This document shows, piece by piece, positions 34,936-43,900 of a stretch of DNA of 64,000 bases. Source of the DNA: VAZQ01 sp963827585 (GTDB lineage: Bacteria > Pseudomonadota > Alphaproteobacteria > Rhizobiales > Xanthobacteraceae); the NCBI GenBank assembly GCA_963827585.1, contig CAWHCK010000041.1, positions 102,328 through 166,327 on the forward strand, written 5' to 3'. The position numbers and the translations under genes are program-made. The first letter of the stretch is position 1. Every line of letters starts with the position of its first letter. The notes under the pieces were generated by a model. That model was not told the DNA's origin. It saw nothing but the letters and a program-made list of their open reading frames with translations, and did no database searches.

Positions 34936-35139
34936 TCAAGGATTGGGCGTCGTCTGGAGCGCGGCGGCTGCCTCGGTCCACTGCCGTGCCAGCCTGAGAT
35001 ATAGCTCACGCCGTCCTGCATCGACCGTCATCTCGGCGGCCTGGGCGCAGTCCTCGGCGTGCTGCTCATATGCCTTCTTCAGTGCGCTCAGATCTCCAGT
35101 GTGGTTTTGCTCATACAACTGCTTCAGTGCCGTGATCAT
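34936..35139 (-). CDS. Small hypothetical helical protein
   Basis: 67 residues, MITALKQLYEQNHTGDLSAL... ending TEAAAALQTTPNP. Predominantly helical with the RRELYLRLARQWTEAAAAL segment that I associate with small uncharacterised proteins of Bradyrhizobium relatives. Start uncertain: an in-frame ATG at 35178 adds 13 residues. The gap 35179-35455 shows no gene. Confidence 0.5.
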   Translation of the reverse strand: MITALKQLYEQNHTGDLSALKKAYEQHAEDCAQAAEMTVDAGRRELYLRLARQWTEAAAALQTTPNP

Positions 35140-35455
35140 TTCTTCTCTTGATCCACCTCCTGCTGGACGCGCCCGCACCTAAGCGCGAGCCGGGGCGCAT
35201 GACTGTACTTGATCACCTCTTAGATGCTTTGTGGCAGCCTCGTGCTTGTTAATCTCTGCCAAACATTTGCTCCAATCGGCCAGGGCGCACGGCGACCGAA
35301 GCCCGATCGAGCGCATTGTGAGCGGTATCAGCGCGGCCCCAGCAAAGGAGGCTGGACCCGCCGTCCACTGCAGAGGTGGGCTCCTAGGGCTCGATCACAG
35401 ACCTGGGGCATTGCAAGCGACGAGGGGATTACGAGCTCGCGGCCATGGCATTTGT

Positions 35456-36502
35456 TCAATAAGCGCCGGCTGTCCGCATCTGGCTCGGCGTCTTTCCGGT
35501 CCAGCGCTTGAACGCATGCGTGAATGCGCTCACCTCATGAAAGCCGAGCAGCCACGCAATCTTGGATACATGCAGCTTGCGGTCGTCGAGGTAACGAACA
35601 GCCAGATCATGCCGCATCTGCTGAAGTATTTCAGTGAAGTTCAGCCCTTCGTCCGACAGCTTTCGTGCAAGCGTCCTCTCGCTCATTCCCAGACTGCGAG
35701 CGACGTCTCCAAGGATCACTCTTCCATGTGGAAGCAGCGACGAAATCGCGTTCTCAACTCTGGTGCGCAACTGGCTCAGATCACCTCTTCTATGGGCCAG
35801 CGTCGCTTCGCAATATTTCAAGAGCAGGTCATTGAGATAATTGTCAGAGTGAATGAGCGGCAACTCACGTGCGTCGATGTTCAAGGCAAACTCGTCTGTG
35901 TCAGCACCGAATTGTACTTTCGTTCCGACGAAACGCGTCATTTCAGAGGTGCCTCCCGATCGATGATGAGCAATCGTGAAGTGTTGCGGTACGAGATTCT
36001 GCCCCGTCAGCATGCGGCAAATTCGTATTGCAGCAAACATGCAAAATTCAACTTGATGTCTGTCTGAGTGCCGTGGGACGCCAGAGTAACTCAGACTGAT
36101 GATGAGCCTGTTGCCCTCTCGATATCCAAACATGATGGCCTCGTTGGTAGCCTTGCTGTAGCGGGCAAGCCTCTTCAAGGCTTCGCCTAAGGTCTGCGAA
36201 GACGCCATGACGTAGTACAGCAACCCGATTTCACGCAGATCGAAATCGCGCGCCAGCGTGAAGCCAATACAGTCATCCTTCAGGGCAATCGCCGCCTCGT
36301 CCAAGAGCGTGATCTGGCTTCGCACACTTAGTCGCTCTTCCGGTTCGTCGATCAGCTCCGGCGTCAGTCCCGCACGCCTAAGAAGGGGCGCCACCGGCAC
36401 GCCGGCGCTTTTGAGGCGGGCGATAGCCAGGCGGGAAAGGCCCCCTTGCGCCATCGGGATTGAAGCCAAGTCCTGTTCAGAATTCAGGGTCCCGTTGCTC
36501 AT
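35456..36502 (-). CDS. AraC-family transcriptional regulator
   Basis: 348 residues. N-terminal Arabinose_bd-type ligand domain (GLTPELIDEPEERLSVRSQI, then YRLARYSKATNEAI-like blocks) and a C-terminal double helix-turn-helix: GDVARSLGMSERTLARKLSD and VSKIAWLLGFHEVSAFTHAF with RWTGKTPSQMR, the AraC signature. Start at 36502, AAGG just ahead. The OruR/ArgR-like branch often controls catabolic genes; no adjacent target operon is obvious. Confidence 0.9.
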   Translation of the reverse strand: MSNGTLNSEQDLASIPMAQGGLSRLAIARLKSAGVPVAPLLRRAGLTPELIDEPEERLSVRSQITLLDEAAIALKDDCIGFTLARDFDLREIGLLYYVMASSQTLGEALKRLARYSKATNEAIMFGYREGNRLIISLSYSGVPRHSDRHQVEFCMFAAIRICRMLTGQNLVPQHFTIAHHRSGGTSEMTRFVGTKVQFGADTDEFALNIDARELPLIHSDNYLNDLLLKYCEATLAHRRGDLSQLRTRVENAISSLLPHGRVILGDVARSLGMSERTLARKLSDEGLNFTEILQQMRHDLAVRYLDDRKLHVSKIAWLLGFHEVSAFTHAFKRWTGKTPSQMRTAGAY

Positions 36503-36699
36503 CCTTATCCCCCGGCCGGGGCAACCGTCACCATGGCGGTCAATGAACAAATGTTTGGCGAAAAGTAGCAAGTCCCGCGAAGGGCGGGAAGCGACCAAGA
36601 AGCAGAACCGGGAACAGCCAGCGCCTCGACGTACGGAGGCCGCGTGGGCGCCGACCTCTCGCGGTGCGCTTCCGCACCGATACAGAAAGGAGACTTGAA

Positions 36700-36939
36700 A
36701 TGAGGAATGTCCTCTTGGTCGCCGCTGCGGCGATCTTCGTCACTGCGACCGCCGCCTCTGCGGGCACGGTCAACTTCTACTCTGCCAATGGCAGCAAGGT
36801 GCGCTCGGCTACGACCTACGGCAACACCACCCACTACTACAACGCCGGCGGCTCAAGGGTCATGAGCTCGACTAGGTACGGCAACACGACCAACTTCTAC
36901 AACGCCCGAGGGAGCCGCATCGGCTCCGCGTCTCGGTAG
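36700..36939 (+). CDS. Secreted tandem-repeat protein
   Basis: 79 residues with a perfect AAAGGAG site. Signal peptide 1-22 (MRNVLLVAAAAIFVTATAAS, cut after ASA). The mature part is three tandem ~18-residue units: NFYSANGSKVRSATTYGNTT, HYYNAGGSRVMSSTRYGNTT, NFYNARGSRIGSASR. Alternating aromatic/glycine pattern suggests beta-hairpin repeats. Related in repeat style to 31975-32403. Periplasmic or extracellular; function unknown. Confidence 0.75.
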   Translation: MRNVLLVAAAAIFVTATAASAGTVNFYSANGSKVRSATTYGNTTHYYNAGGSRVMSSTRYGNTTNFYNARGSRIGSASR

Positions 36940-37058
36940 CCCATTGCAAGGAGGCCGCACGTCGAGCGGCTCGTTCTGCACGCCGAGCCAGGGCGCGCAG
37001 GACGCCATCGCCAAACCGCCCAACGGCACCTGCCGACGCAGCCGAACAAGGATTCCCG

Positions 37059-37301
37059 ATGTTGACAATGCCAGATGATTTCGCGGTTCTCAGGAACCGC
37101 TTCGACCTAACGCCTGCCGAGGCCAAGCTTGCGCTGCGCCTCGCGGCCGGGGATACGCTGCGAGCAAGCGCGCACACGCTTGGCGTCAGCTATGAGACCG
37201 CGCGCACCACGCTCAAGTCGGTCTTTCACAAGACCAACACGTGCCGGCAAGTCGCGCTCGTGATCGTGGTGATCAACGAGCTGTTGGAGAAGCAACCATG
37301 A
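37059..37301 (+). CDS. Stand-alone LuxR-type helix-turn-helix protein
   Basis: 80 residues with AAGGA upstream. FDLTPAEAKLALRLAAGDTL, then the helix-turn-helix ASAHTLGVSYETARTTLKSV and FHKTNTCRQVALV match the LuxR DNA-binding domain without any receiver or sensory domain. Likely a small DNA-binding regulator. A 28-residue ORF overlaps its stop as ATGA (37298-37384) but has no recognisable content. Confidence 0.8.
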   Translation: MLTMPDDFAVLRNRFDLTPAEAKLALRLAAGDTLRASAHTLGVSYETARTTLKSVFHKTNTCRQVALVIVVINELLEKQP

Positions 37302-37719
37302 GCCGCAACAGCATCAGCGTCTTGATCAAGCTGCGCTGCGGCAGGGAAGCGTGCTGGTGCTTCCCGGCACCGCGTGTCCAGTAGCGATTGCTTTCGGGGG
37401 TAAAGCACATCGGCGTCCGGACCGCGCCCAATTGCACCGCATCATCAATCGCCCGCAGACGGCGTCCTTGTCGGCCGCATCTTCCAGTCGCCAGCCGCGC
37501 CGGATAGCCGGCCCTTTAGCACGCTAGGGGGACTGCATGACCAACTCACCTTGGCTCTATGAGCCCCCCGATGTGGCAGAACTCGTAACCGATGGAGGAC
37601 GCCGATGTCTGAGTACACTGTTGACTTCGTCGAAGCGAAATATTGCAGCGTGTGTCACGAAACTGTCGTGAAAACGCTGCCAATTCATGACGCATTGTTT
37701 CGGAGGGAGGAACAGAAGC
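37302..37719. other. Stretch with only tiny ORFs
   Basis: Two short ORFs have good ribosome sites, at 37537 (44 residues, MTNSPWLYEPPDVAELVTDG...) and 37605 (60 residues, containing CSVCH), but they overlap each other and the next gene in different frames. They may be pieces of one frameshifted gene. No family can be assigned. Confidence 0.3.
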
Positions 37720-37998
37720 ATGCTCTTCATGCTAAACACTCGTCCCAAGGCGGGGGCGACACGGGAAGAACTCGTCGCGCGCCTTAGCCAACGGCTCAAC
37801 CCTGCCACTTGGGACCTGATCCGACATGGCATCGTATCCCATGTCTTATACAAGGTCGGCGACGGACCGGGCTTTTTTGCAGTGCTCAACGCGCCTACCT
37901 TCAAGGAGGCTCAAGCGATGGTGGACGGCGGCGCAGAAAGGCTCGAGGTCTTTGATTTGGAAATTACTCCGGTCAATCAGTTTCCACACTTCGACTAA
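37720..37998 (+). CDS. Muconolactone isomerase/YCII-like small protein
   Basis: 92 residues, MLFMLNTRPKAGATREELVA then NPATWDLIRHGIVSHVLYKV, AVLNAPTFKEAQAMVDGGAE and ITPVNQFPHFD. The ferredoxin-like alpha/beta order resembles muconolactone delta-isomerase and other dimeric alpha-beta barrel proteins. GGAGGGAGG lies 10-18 bases ahead of the ATG. Enzymatic role unproven. Confidence 0.65.
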   Translation: MLFMLNTRPKAGATREELVARLSQRLNPATWDLIRHGIVSHVLYKVGDGPGFFAVLNAPTFKEAQAMVDGGAERLEVFDLEITPVNQFPHFD

Positions 37999-38047
37999 CC
38001 ATCTGCTCCTGCGTCTCGACATCGGCGAGACCAATGCAGTTCGGCGG

Positions 38048-38768
38048 CGTGAGAGCAAGTGCTGGCGGGTGAAGGTCACGGTATCCTCCTGTGTCACGTT
38101 GAGGAACTCTCGGATCTTCCGGGACTGCTCGCCTGGGCGCCCCCCTGGCGATGCACAGATCGACTACATGGTCACGAGCCGGCGCACCGCGATGCGAAAT
38201 AACCATCCACCTGAATACCCAGCAGAGCGGCGGCAAACGTCACGATGCGAGCTGAGATCAGCCCATGTCACGACCGCGACGTTCTATACCGGCTCAAGCC
38301 ATGGGAGCATCCTGATGAAATATTGCCGTGCGTGGTGTGGTCTTGCGCCGATCCCCCAATATGAGGCGATCTACGCCATCACCTCCTTTTCGAAGACCGA
38401 GGCAGATCCGAGCCAACGACAGCAATCCGCGCAAAGTCATTTTGCAGCGCGCTGGGTACCTTGTGAAAAAGGAGGGGACGTCTCGCACCGCCCCGACGCT
38501 CGCGAAGAGGATGCAATCATGCGTGTCTTGCCTTGGCTCTTGGTTTCCATTTTTGCGGCATCGTTTGCTGCCGGCAGGCGCGCAGGACATCGATTGGCGG
38601 AAAGTCGATGCGGCATTCGGCAGAAAACCGGCAGCGCTGGGCGATGTGCATCGGCTCGCGCAAGACCGGACGGGCGCGGAACGCGGCAGCCGGTTGTCCC
38701 AGTTCTGTTTACCTCCGGAAGAGACTCCGGATACCGTCAAGCTTTATTGCCGGACGTGGGGTGGCTGA
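38048..38768 (+). pseudogene. Duplicated remnant, copy 2, with signal-peptide ORF
   Basis: Matches copy 1 (28698-28975) at 38048-38112 and 38577-38765 but here ~465 bases separate the halves. The separating part contains an ATG at 38519 encoding a signal peptide, MRVLPWLLVSIFAASFAAG; one surplus base near 38576 then splits it from AQDIDWRKVDAAFGRKPAAL. The joined N-terminus recalls LppY/LpqO-type lipoproteins, but the tail PPEETPDTVKLYCRTWGG does not. The remainder of 37999-39090 shows no intact gene. Confidence 0.5.
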
Positions 38769-39090
38769 CGATATGGCTTGTGTCCAAACGGCCGTCGCGA
38801 AAAGCTGCGGATGAAGCAGCAGCACGGCTACACGACCGACGGCGGCCGCACAGCGCGTGCGCGCGGAGATCGAGGTAACAATCGGTCGCTCGTGGAAGCC
38901 TCTTGCGCCCCACGTCATTGCGGATCGTCGCGACTTTCTGAACAGTTCCTCGGCCAATGCTCCCCACAGCGGATCGCATTGATCGGTTGACCGGTCCTGC
39001 CTTTCCAATTGCTTTACCAGTGAGGCCGACAAGTGGGATCCGAATGCTGTTGGCGTGGCGCGAGGGGGTGGACGTGGTATAGTGAGAGCC

Positions 39091-39319
39091 ATGACCAAGG
39101 ATCAGATCAAAGCCATCCTCGACCGCGTCCTGACCTGGCCGCCGGAGCGGCAGGCGGATGTCGCGCAGGTCGTGACCCTCATGGAAGAGCAGGACAAGAG
39201 CCCGCTGCGGCTCTCCGACGAGCAGGTGGCGGAAGTCAGGCGCCGGCTCGCTGATCCAGAATCCGAAATTTCTCACGCTGGAGGAAGTGCGCGAGCGCTT
39301 TGCGCTTCGTCGCGCATGA
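39091..39319 (+). pseudogene. ParD/RHH-type antitoxin, one-base frameshift
   Basis: MTKDQIKAILDRVLTWPPER, then LSDEQVAEVRRRLADP; a surplus base near 39259 breaks the frame. Without it the reading continues NPKFLTLEEVRERFALRRA and stops at 39319, overlapping the toxin ATG by four bases. I recognise this as the antitoxin found ahead of RelE/ParE-like toxins in Bradyrhizobium relatives. Confidence 0.75.
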
Positions 39320-39595
39320 GGGTTATTGTCCGCGAGTCTGGCATACGACGACCTCGATCGGATATATGCGTGGATTGCAAAGGATCGGCCGCGAGCGGCG
39401 GATTCCGTTACCGATCGCATTCTCGACAGTATAGAAAGGCTCGGGCACCTGCCGCACATCGGTCATGTGGGGAGAGCGCCGGGCACGTATGAGTGGGTGG
39501 TAACCGGTTTGCCGTACATCGTGGTCTATACAATCGACAGCGACAATAATGAGCTGCACATCATTGCTGTCTTCCACGGCGCGCAGGATCGATGA
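39316..39595 (+). pseudogene. RelE/ParE-type toxin, one-base frameshift
   Basis: MRVIVRES, then a surplus G at 39340-39341; corrected, it reads AYDDLDRIYAWIAKDRPRAA, SIERLGHLPHIGHVGRAPGT, YEWVVTGLPYIVVYTID and AVFHGAQDR. Full-length RelE/ParE fold, expected to act on ribosome-bound mRNA or gyrase. Both genes of the pair carry a single insertion. Confidence 0.78.
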
Positions 39596-39729
39596 CAGGA
39601 GAATGGCGGTTCGGAGCGCGCAGTGCCGCTACCACAGGGTGGGCCCACGGAGGAGTCGCACAAGCGGCTTAGGGACAGAATTGAGGAATGGTATCGAGGG
39701 CCGTGGGTGGCCGAGGTGAGCGGCGGCGA

Positions 39730-40377
39730 TCACCTGCGCTTTGTGAGGACGACGTGCGTGGCGTTCGGCGTGGCAACGTGTTCGGTGCGCTGATAGCCGA
39801 GCTTGGGGGTGTCGATCCCGGCGAGAAGGTGTTCGCCGGAGCCGAGGAGGACCGGCGCAATGGCAAGGTGCATCTCGTCGATCAATCCCGCGCGCAGGTA
39901 TTGCCGAATCGTAGCCACTCCGCCGCCGAGCCGGATGTCTCGACCATTGGCGGCTTCGGTGGCGCGTGTCAGCGCGGCGTGGACGCCATCGGTGACGAAG
40001 TGGAAGGTGGTGCCGCCGTCCATGGTGATCGATGCCCGGGGGTGGTTGGTGAGCACGAAGACGGGCGCGTGGTACGGCGGGTTGTCGCCCCACCACCCCC
40101 TCCACGTGTCATCGGGCCAGGGTCCGCGGACCGGCCCGAACATGTTTCGGCCCATGATCCACGCGCCGATGTTGGCGAAGCCGCGCGCGGCGAACTCGTC
40201 GTCGGTGCCCGTCGTCCCGCCGTCTTGTCCAAACATCCGCCGAAACGTGCGGGTGGGGAAGGCCCATTCATGCAGCGCCATGCCGCCGACGCCGAGCGGG
40301 TCGTCGAGGGCCTGGCCGGGGCCGGCGCCGTAACCGTCGAGGGATATCGCGAAGCCGTGGACGCGCAGCTTGGGCAT
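39730..40377 (-). CDS. Dihydrofolate reductase-family protein (RibD C-terminal domain)
   Basis: 215 residues. VHGFAISLDGYGAGPGQ is the first strand and loop of the RibD_C/DHFR fold; GAWIMGRNMFGPVRG, VFVLTNHPRASITMDGGTTF and IRLGGGVATIRQYLRAGLID (the NADPH phosphate loop) follow in order. Soluble; probably an NADPH reductase of unknown substrate. Adjacent 40378-40668 holds no gene apart from a family B repeat. Confidence 0.88.
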   Translation of the reverse strand: MPKLRVHGFAISLDGYGAGPGQALDDPLGVGGMALHEWAFPTRTFRRMFGQDGGTTGTDDEFAARGFANIGAWIMGRNMFGPVRGPWPDDTWRGWWGDNPPYHAPVFVLTNHPRASITMDGGTTFHFVTDGVHAALTRATEAANGRDIRLGGGVATIRQYLRAGLIDEMHLAIAPVLLGSGEHLLAGIDTPKLGYQRTEHVATPNATHVVLTKRR

Positions 40378-40487
40378 GGATAGGACCTTTCCATTTGCGC
40401 CAGAGAGCGAGCACTGCAGAAAGCGCTACGGGCGCAATATTGGAATAACGCGTGTTGTCTATCGACGCGCTCCAGGATATTCTCAGC

Positions 40488-40536
40488 GCAATAACAACGA
40501 CCCCCACCCCCGACCCCTCCCGAAGAACTCGGGTTA
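40488..40536. repeat. G/C-tract intergenic repeat, family B copy 3 (half unit)
   Basis: AACAACGACCCCCACCCCC followed by GACCCCTCCCGAAGAACTCGGG. Only one arm of the longer copies at 23127 and 53812 is present. Confidence 0.65.
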
Positions 40537-40668
40537 TGGCGTATTGCGCCGCAAGCATCTGGATTTCGGCGGAGAGCACACTGCGGCTGTTCCGCGCCAA
40601 CGCTGCGGATTCCCTCTGACATCTGAAAAACGTCGAGCCATGACGGTAATCCTCGACCTTCCCGCGAC

Positions 40669-41493
40669 TCACCGGAAGCCGGCGCGGTAATAGCCGGCCA
40701 GGCCGTCGATTTCCGAAGGCGTGAGCTTGGCGGCGATCGTGCGCATGCGCGCATAGACGTCGTTGCGGCGCTCGCCCGATGCGTACATGCGCAGCTGCAG
40801 GACCAGGTATTCGCGCTGCTGCTCGGAGAGGATCGGGGTCTCGATCGGTCCCCCCGATCCGGGACGGTGGCACGCGGCGCAGGGCGGGATGTTCCTCGCG
40901 GGATCGCCGAGCTCGACCAGCTGGACGATGGCCGGCGGCGATTCCGCCAATGTGGCCGGGTTCGGCCGCCGCTGCGGCTGGGCGGCATAGTAGGCGGCAA
41001 CGTCGGCGATCACCGGCTCGTCGAGGGCCTTGGCCAGGTCCGTCATCAGCTGATTGGTGCGGCTGCCGGTGCGGTAATCATGCAGCTGCTTGTAGATCGC
41101 GGCGCCCGATTGGCCGGCGAGATGCGGAAACTCGGCCGAAACGGAAACGCCGTTCTCGCCGTGGCAGGAGGCGCAGACTTCCATGACCTTGGCGCGGCCT
41201 CGCTCGGGATCGGCGCGCGCGAGAATCCCCAAGACTTCGGGCGTCCACACCACCTGCGAGACCGGCGTGGGCGGCGTGCGGTCGAGCGGCTGGCGCTGCG
41301 CCGGCGAGCCCGGCAGGATGCCGAGCGCCCGGCAGATCGCCGTGTAGGCGTCGATGCCGGCGGCGCGGCCCTGCACGACCGGAATGATGATCACGCCGAG
41401 GACGACGCCGCTGAGGAGAATTCCCACCACCGCGACGGTGGCCCAGAGGAGCCAGGGCCGGTCGAGGACATGAGGATCGGCATCGTTTGCCAT
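40669..41493 (-). CDS. Membrane-anchored diheme cytochrome c
   Basis: 274 residues. One N-terminal membrane helix at about 15-40 (LLWATVAVVGILLSGVVLGV), then two c-type heme sites, CASCH (about residue 110) and CAACH (about residue 210), in cytochrome c4-like domains (FPHLAGQSGAAIYKQLHDYR, VADVAAYYAAQP). Distal Met ligands are plausible in each domain. It is the last gene of the oxidase operon, so it probably delivers electrons to the CuA site. Start at 41493. Confidence 0.88.
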   Translation of the reverse strand: MANDADPHVLDRPWLLWATVAVVGILLSGVVLGVIIIPVVQGRAAGIDAYTAICRALGILPGSPAQRQPLDRTPPTPVSQVVWTPEVLGILARADPERGRAKVMEVCASCHGENGVSVSAEFPHLAGQSGAAIYKQLHDYRTGSRTNQLMTDLAKALDEPVIADVAAYYAAQPQRRPNPATLAESPPAIVQLVELGDPARNIPPCAACHRPGSGGPIETPILSEQQREYLVLQLRMYASGERRNDVYARMRTIAAKLTPSEIDGLAGYYRAGFR

Positions 41494-41503
41494 CGGCTGT
41501 CCC

Positions 41504-43120
41504 CTATCGCACGCGGTGAACCATGGCCGTGGGCGACGGCGAGATCGCGAACTGCGCGATCGGATAGCCATAGGCCACCAGCATCAGCACCAGCAGCAGG
41601 ACGTTCCACAGACCGAAGCCGTTGAGCGCGGCCGGCACCCGCTGCGGCGGGTGAACGGCCAGCGCATAGAGCGGCCGCGGCACGGCAACCGGCCGGCCGC
41701 GATGCAGCGCATAGAGATTCCAGACGAACAGGAAGGCGGACGTCAGGAGGATAAGCCCGCCCGCGAAGGAGACGATCACCCAGGGACCCCAGGCGGCGAT
41801 GATCGGATCGGCGTAATTGAAATTCGCAACGCGGCGCCACTGACCCTGCAGGCCCAGCCAGTGCCAGGGAAGCGTCATCACCATCATGCCGACGAACCAG
41901 AGCCAGAGCTGCCACCGCAGCGGCGCGAACGAGGCATGCTCGCGGCCGGTCAGGCGCGGCCAGATCTCATAGGCGATCGCGAAATACATGATGACGGCGG
42001 AGCCGCCGAAGATCAGGTGAAAATGCGCGGTCACCCACGAGGTGTTGTGGACCATCGCATTCATCCCATAGCCCATGTTGATGAGCCCGCCGAAGCCGCC
42101 GAAGCCCAGCATGACGAACGAAAGCCCCGTCGCCAGCACCATGGGGCGCTCCCACGGGATAGCGCCGATCCAGCCGAACAGGCCGCGCCCGCCGCGCAGC
42201 CGTCCGGCGATCTCGAGCGAGGCGCTGATGGTGAAAATGGTCAGCAGCGTGGGCGCCGCGACGAACGCGGTCAGCAGCACCTGGATGAACTTGGTCGCGT
42301 TGCCGTGCTCGGGGTCCATCAGCAGGTGGTGCAGGCCGACCGGCAGGCTGTAGAGAAGGAACAGGACGAAGGTCAGGCGGCCCATGGTGTCGCTGTAGAG
42401 CCGCCCGCCCGCGGCCCGCGGCAGCAAGGTGTAAAAAGCGATGTAGGCCGGGATCAGCCAGAAATACACGATCGCGTGCAGGGTCCAGGAGAACAGCGTG
42501 CGGGAGAGACCCACATCGATCGTCTCGGTGAGGCCGAGCGCGGCCGGGATCACCTGGAACAGGAGCTCGGCCGCAACGCCGATCGTCGTCCACAGCCACA
42601 TCACGGCGTTGGCAACGGTGGCGAACATCGCGAGCGGAACCGGCCGGCCAGGATTGTCCCGTTTCCAGTCTCCCATCGCGACCAGCATCAGCACGCACCA
42701 GACCCAGGAGCCCACCACCACGAGCACGAGTCCGATGTAGAACAAGGCGCTCGCCGTCAGCGGCGGGTAGAAGGTGTAGAGCACGGTCGCCCGTCCCATC
42801 GCGATCGGGACCGCCATGAGGACCACGCCGATGATCGCAAGCCAGAAGGCGCCCCAGGCCCAGGCCTTTCCGGGCAAGGGCCGCGCGAGCGAGGTCACGG
42901 CGACGAAATATCCAAACCCCATGATGAAGAACGTCGTCAGCACGTAGGCCATGGACACGCCGTGCGCCGTGACCGACATGAAATAAAGCTCCGGCGTTCC
43001 TACTTTCGCGCCGAGCGGGCTTCGCACCCACATCTGCCAGGTGCCGAGAATGCAGGCGGCGAGGAAGGCCGCGAACGCGACCCAGAAATGAGCAAGGCAC
43101 AGCCGTTCAGCGTTGCGCAC
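41504..43120 (-). CDS. B-family (ba3-type) heme-copper oxidase subunit I
   Basis: 538 residues, about 13 membrane helices. Low-spin heme ligand in SVTAHGVSMAY, CuB histidine with the cross-linked Tyr in LHAIVYFWLIPAY, CuB pair in VGLHHLLMDP, and the last heme ligands in WVTAHFHLIFGG. Lack of the D-channel pattern and the short form fit the B family, which uses a K-channel analogue. GTG at 43120 was chosen because GGGAG precedes it by eight bases; ATGs at 43141 and 43156 overlap subunit II further. Reduces oxygen in the inner membrane. Confidence 0.9.
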   Translation of the reverse strand: MRNAERLCLAHFWVAFAAFLAACILGTWQMWVRSPLGAKVGTPELYFMSVTAHGVSMAYVLTTFFIMGFGYFVAVTSLARPLPGKAWAWGAFWLAIIGVVLMAVPIAMGRATVLYTFYPPLTASALFYIGLVLVVVGSWVWCVLMLVAMGDWKRDNPGRPVPLAMFATVANAVMWLWTTIGVAAELLFQVIPAALGLTETIDVGLSRTLFSWTLHAIVYFWLIPAYIAFYTLLPRAAGGRLYSDTMGRLTFVLFLLYSLPVGLHHLLMDPEHGNATKFIQVLLTAFVAAPTLLTIFTISASLEIAGRLRGGRGLFGWIGAIPWERPMVLATGLSFVMLGFGGFGGLINMGYGMNAMVHNTSWVTAHFHLIFGGSAVIMYFAIAYEIWPRLTGREHASFAPLRWQLWLWFVGMMVMTLPWHWLGLQGQWRRVANFNYADPIIAAWGPWVIVSFAGGLILLTSAFLFVWNLYALHRGRPVAVPRPLYALAVHPPQRVPAALNGFGLWNVLLLVLMLVAYGYPIAQFAISPSPTAMVHRVR

Positions 43121-43664
43121 AGGCGAGTCTCCCTTGCCCATCGGGTCGCATTTCATTCTCGGGAATGACCTGGACCGTCGCCCACATCTCGCTGTGCCCG
43201 AGCCCGCAATATTCGTGGCAGGGCATCAGCAGATCGCCGGTGCGGGTGAATTCCGTGAACACCTGCGAGACATAGCCGGGGATCACCATGGTGTTGACGT
43301 TGGTGCCGGTGACCAGCAGCCCGTGAATCACGTCAGGCGACGCGAAGCGCAAGGTCACGCGGCGGCCGTGCGGGACGGCGATGCAGCGCGGCACGAACAT
43401 GAACTGGGTGGCGATGACGCGCACCGTCACCGTGCCGTCGGCCTCGACCGTGGTGCCGAGATTGTGCTCGGCGAACTCGCCGGAGAGATGCAGCGTCTTG
43501 GGATCGATGTGCTCGACATTGCTGGGCGGATTCATGCCCATGGTCAGCGCCGTGAACACGACCATGCTCAGCGTCGCCGCGATCAGCACGCCCACGCCGA
43601 ACGCCCACAGCAGCTCGGTGCCGAGGATGCGGCGCTCGTGCATCTCGGGGTGGATCTCGCTCAT
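43107..43664 (-). CDS. Cytochrome c oxidase subunit II
   Basis: 185 residues. One membrane helix (about 18-42), then a cupredoxin domain with the CuA site PCHEYCGLGHSEM (two Cys, two His with an earlier VIHGLL His, and Met). Lies between the small subunit and subunit I genes. ATG at 43664 follows GGGGTGAGC; a GTG at 43670, overlapping the upstream stop, would add two residues. The periplasmic domain accepts electrons from cytochrome c. Confidence 0.9.
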   Translation of the reverse strand: MSEIHPEMHERRILGTELLWAFGVGVLIAATLSMVVFTALTMGMNPPSNVEHIDPKTLHLSGEFAEHNLGTTVEADGTVTVRVIATQFMFVPRCIAVPHGRRVTLRFASPDVIHGLLVTGTNVNTMVIPGYVSQVFTEFTRTGDLLMPCHEYCGLGHSEMWATVQVIPENEMRPDGQGRLACAQR

Positions 43665-43666
43665 GC

Positions 43667-43864
43667 TCACCCCACGACGCCGCGCGGCACGAAGATGAGG
43701 AGATAGATCAGGAGGTAGCCGATCACCAGCAAGGCCACGGCAGTGCCGGCAAGCACGCCCGCCCCGAGGGGAACGACGCGCATGACCGCCGCAAGGGCTT
43801 CCTCGTTCACCTCGTCGGGGGCGTCCTCGGCAGAGGCGGCGGCTGAAGCTGGATCAGAATGCAT
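43667..43864 (-). CDS. Small single-helix oxidase subunit
   Basis: 65 residues. An acidic, Ala-rich N-terminus (MHSDPASAAASAEDAPDEV) and one hydrophobic helix at about 35-60 ending FVPRGVVG. First gene of the oxidase operon, its stop touching the subunit II start. By position and size it corresponds to the small helical subunit IIa of ba3-type oxidases; sequence alone does not prove that. Confidence 0.7.
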   Translation of the reverse strand: MHSDPASAAASAEDAPDEVNEEALAAVMRVVPLGAGVLAGTAVALLVIGYLLIYLLIFVPRGVVG

Positions 43865-43900
43865 GATGAAAGCCCCCAGACATCAGGTCGGTCGACAGTA

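Noticed and set aside
37605..37787. CxxCH motif that could bind heme c
   Set aside because: The 60-residue ORF has no signal peptide and overlaps another gene; the motif is probably chance.
24990..39600. Direct repeat of the tRNA-Leu 3' end as an attachment site
   Set aside because: Reading the downstream sequence by eye showed no second copy of the T-arm/acceptor segment; an alignment search would be needed to exclude a degenerate one.
41516..43168. 550-residue plus-strand frame opposite oxidase subunit I
   Set aside because: A mirror frame from GC-rich codon bias, His/Gln/Asp-rich with no domain; subunit I is certain on the other strand.
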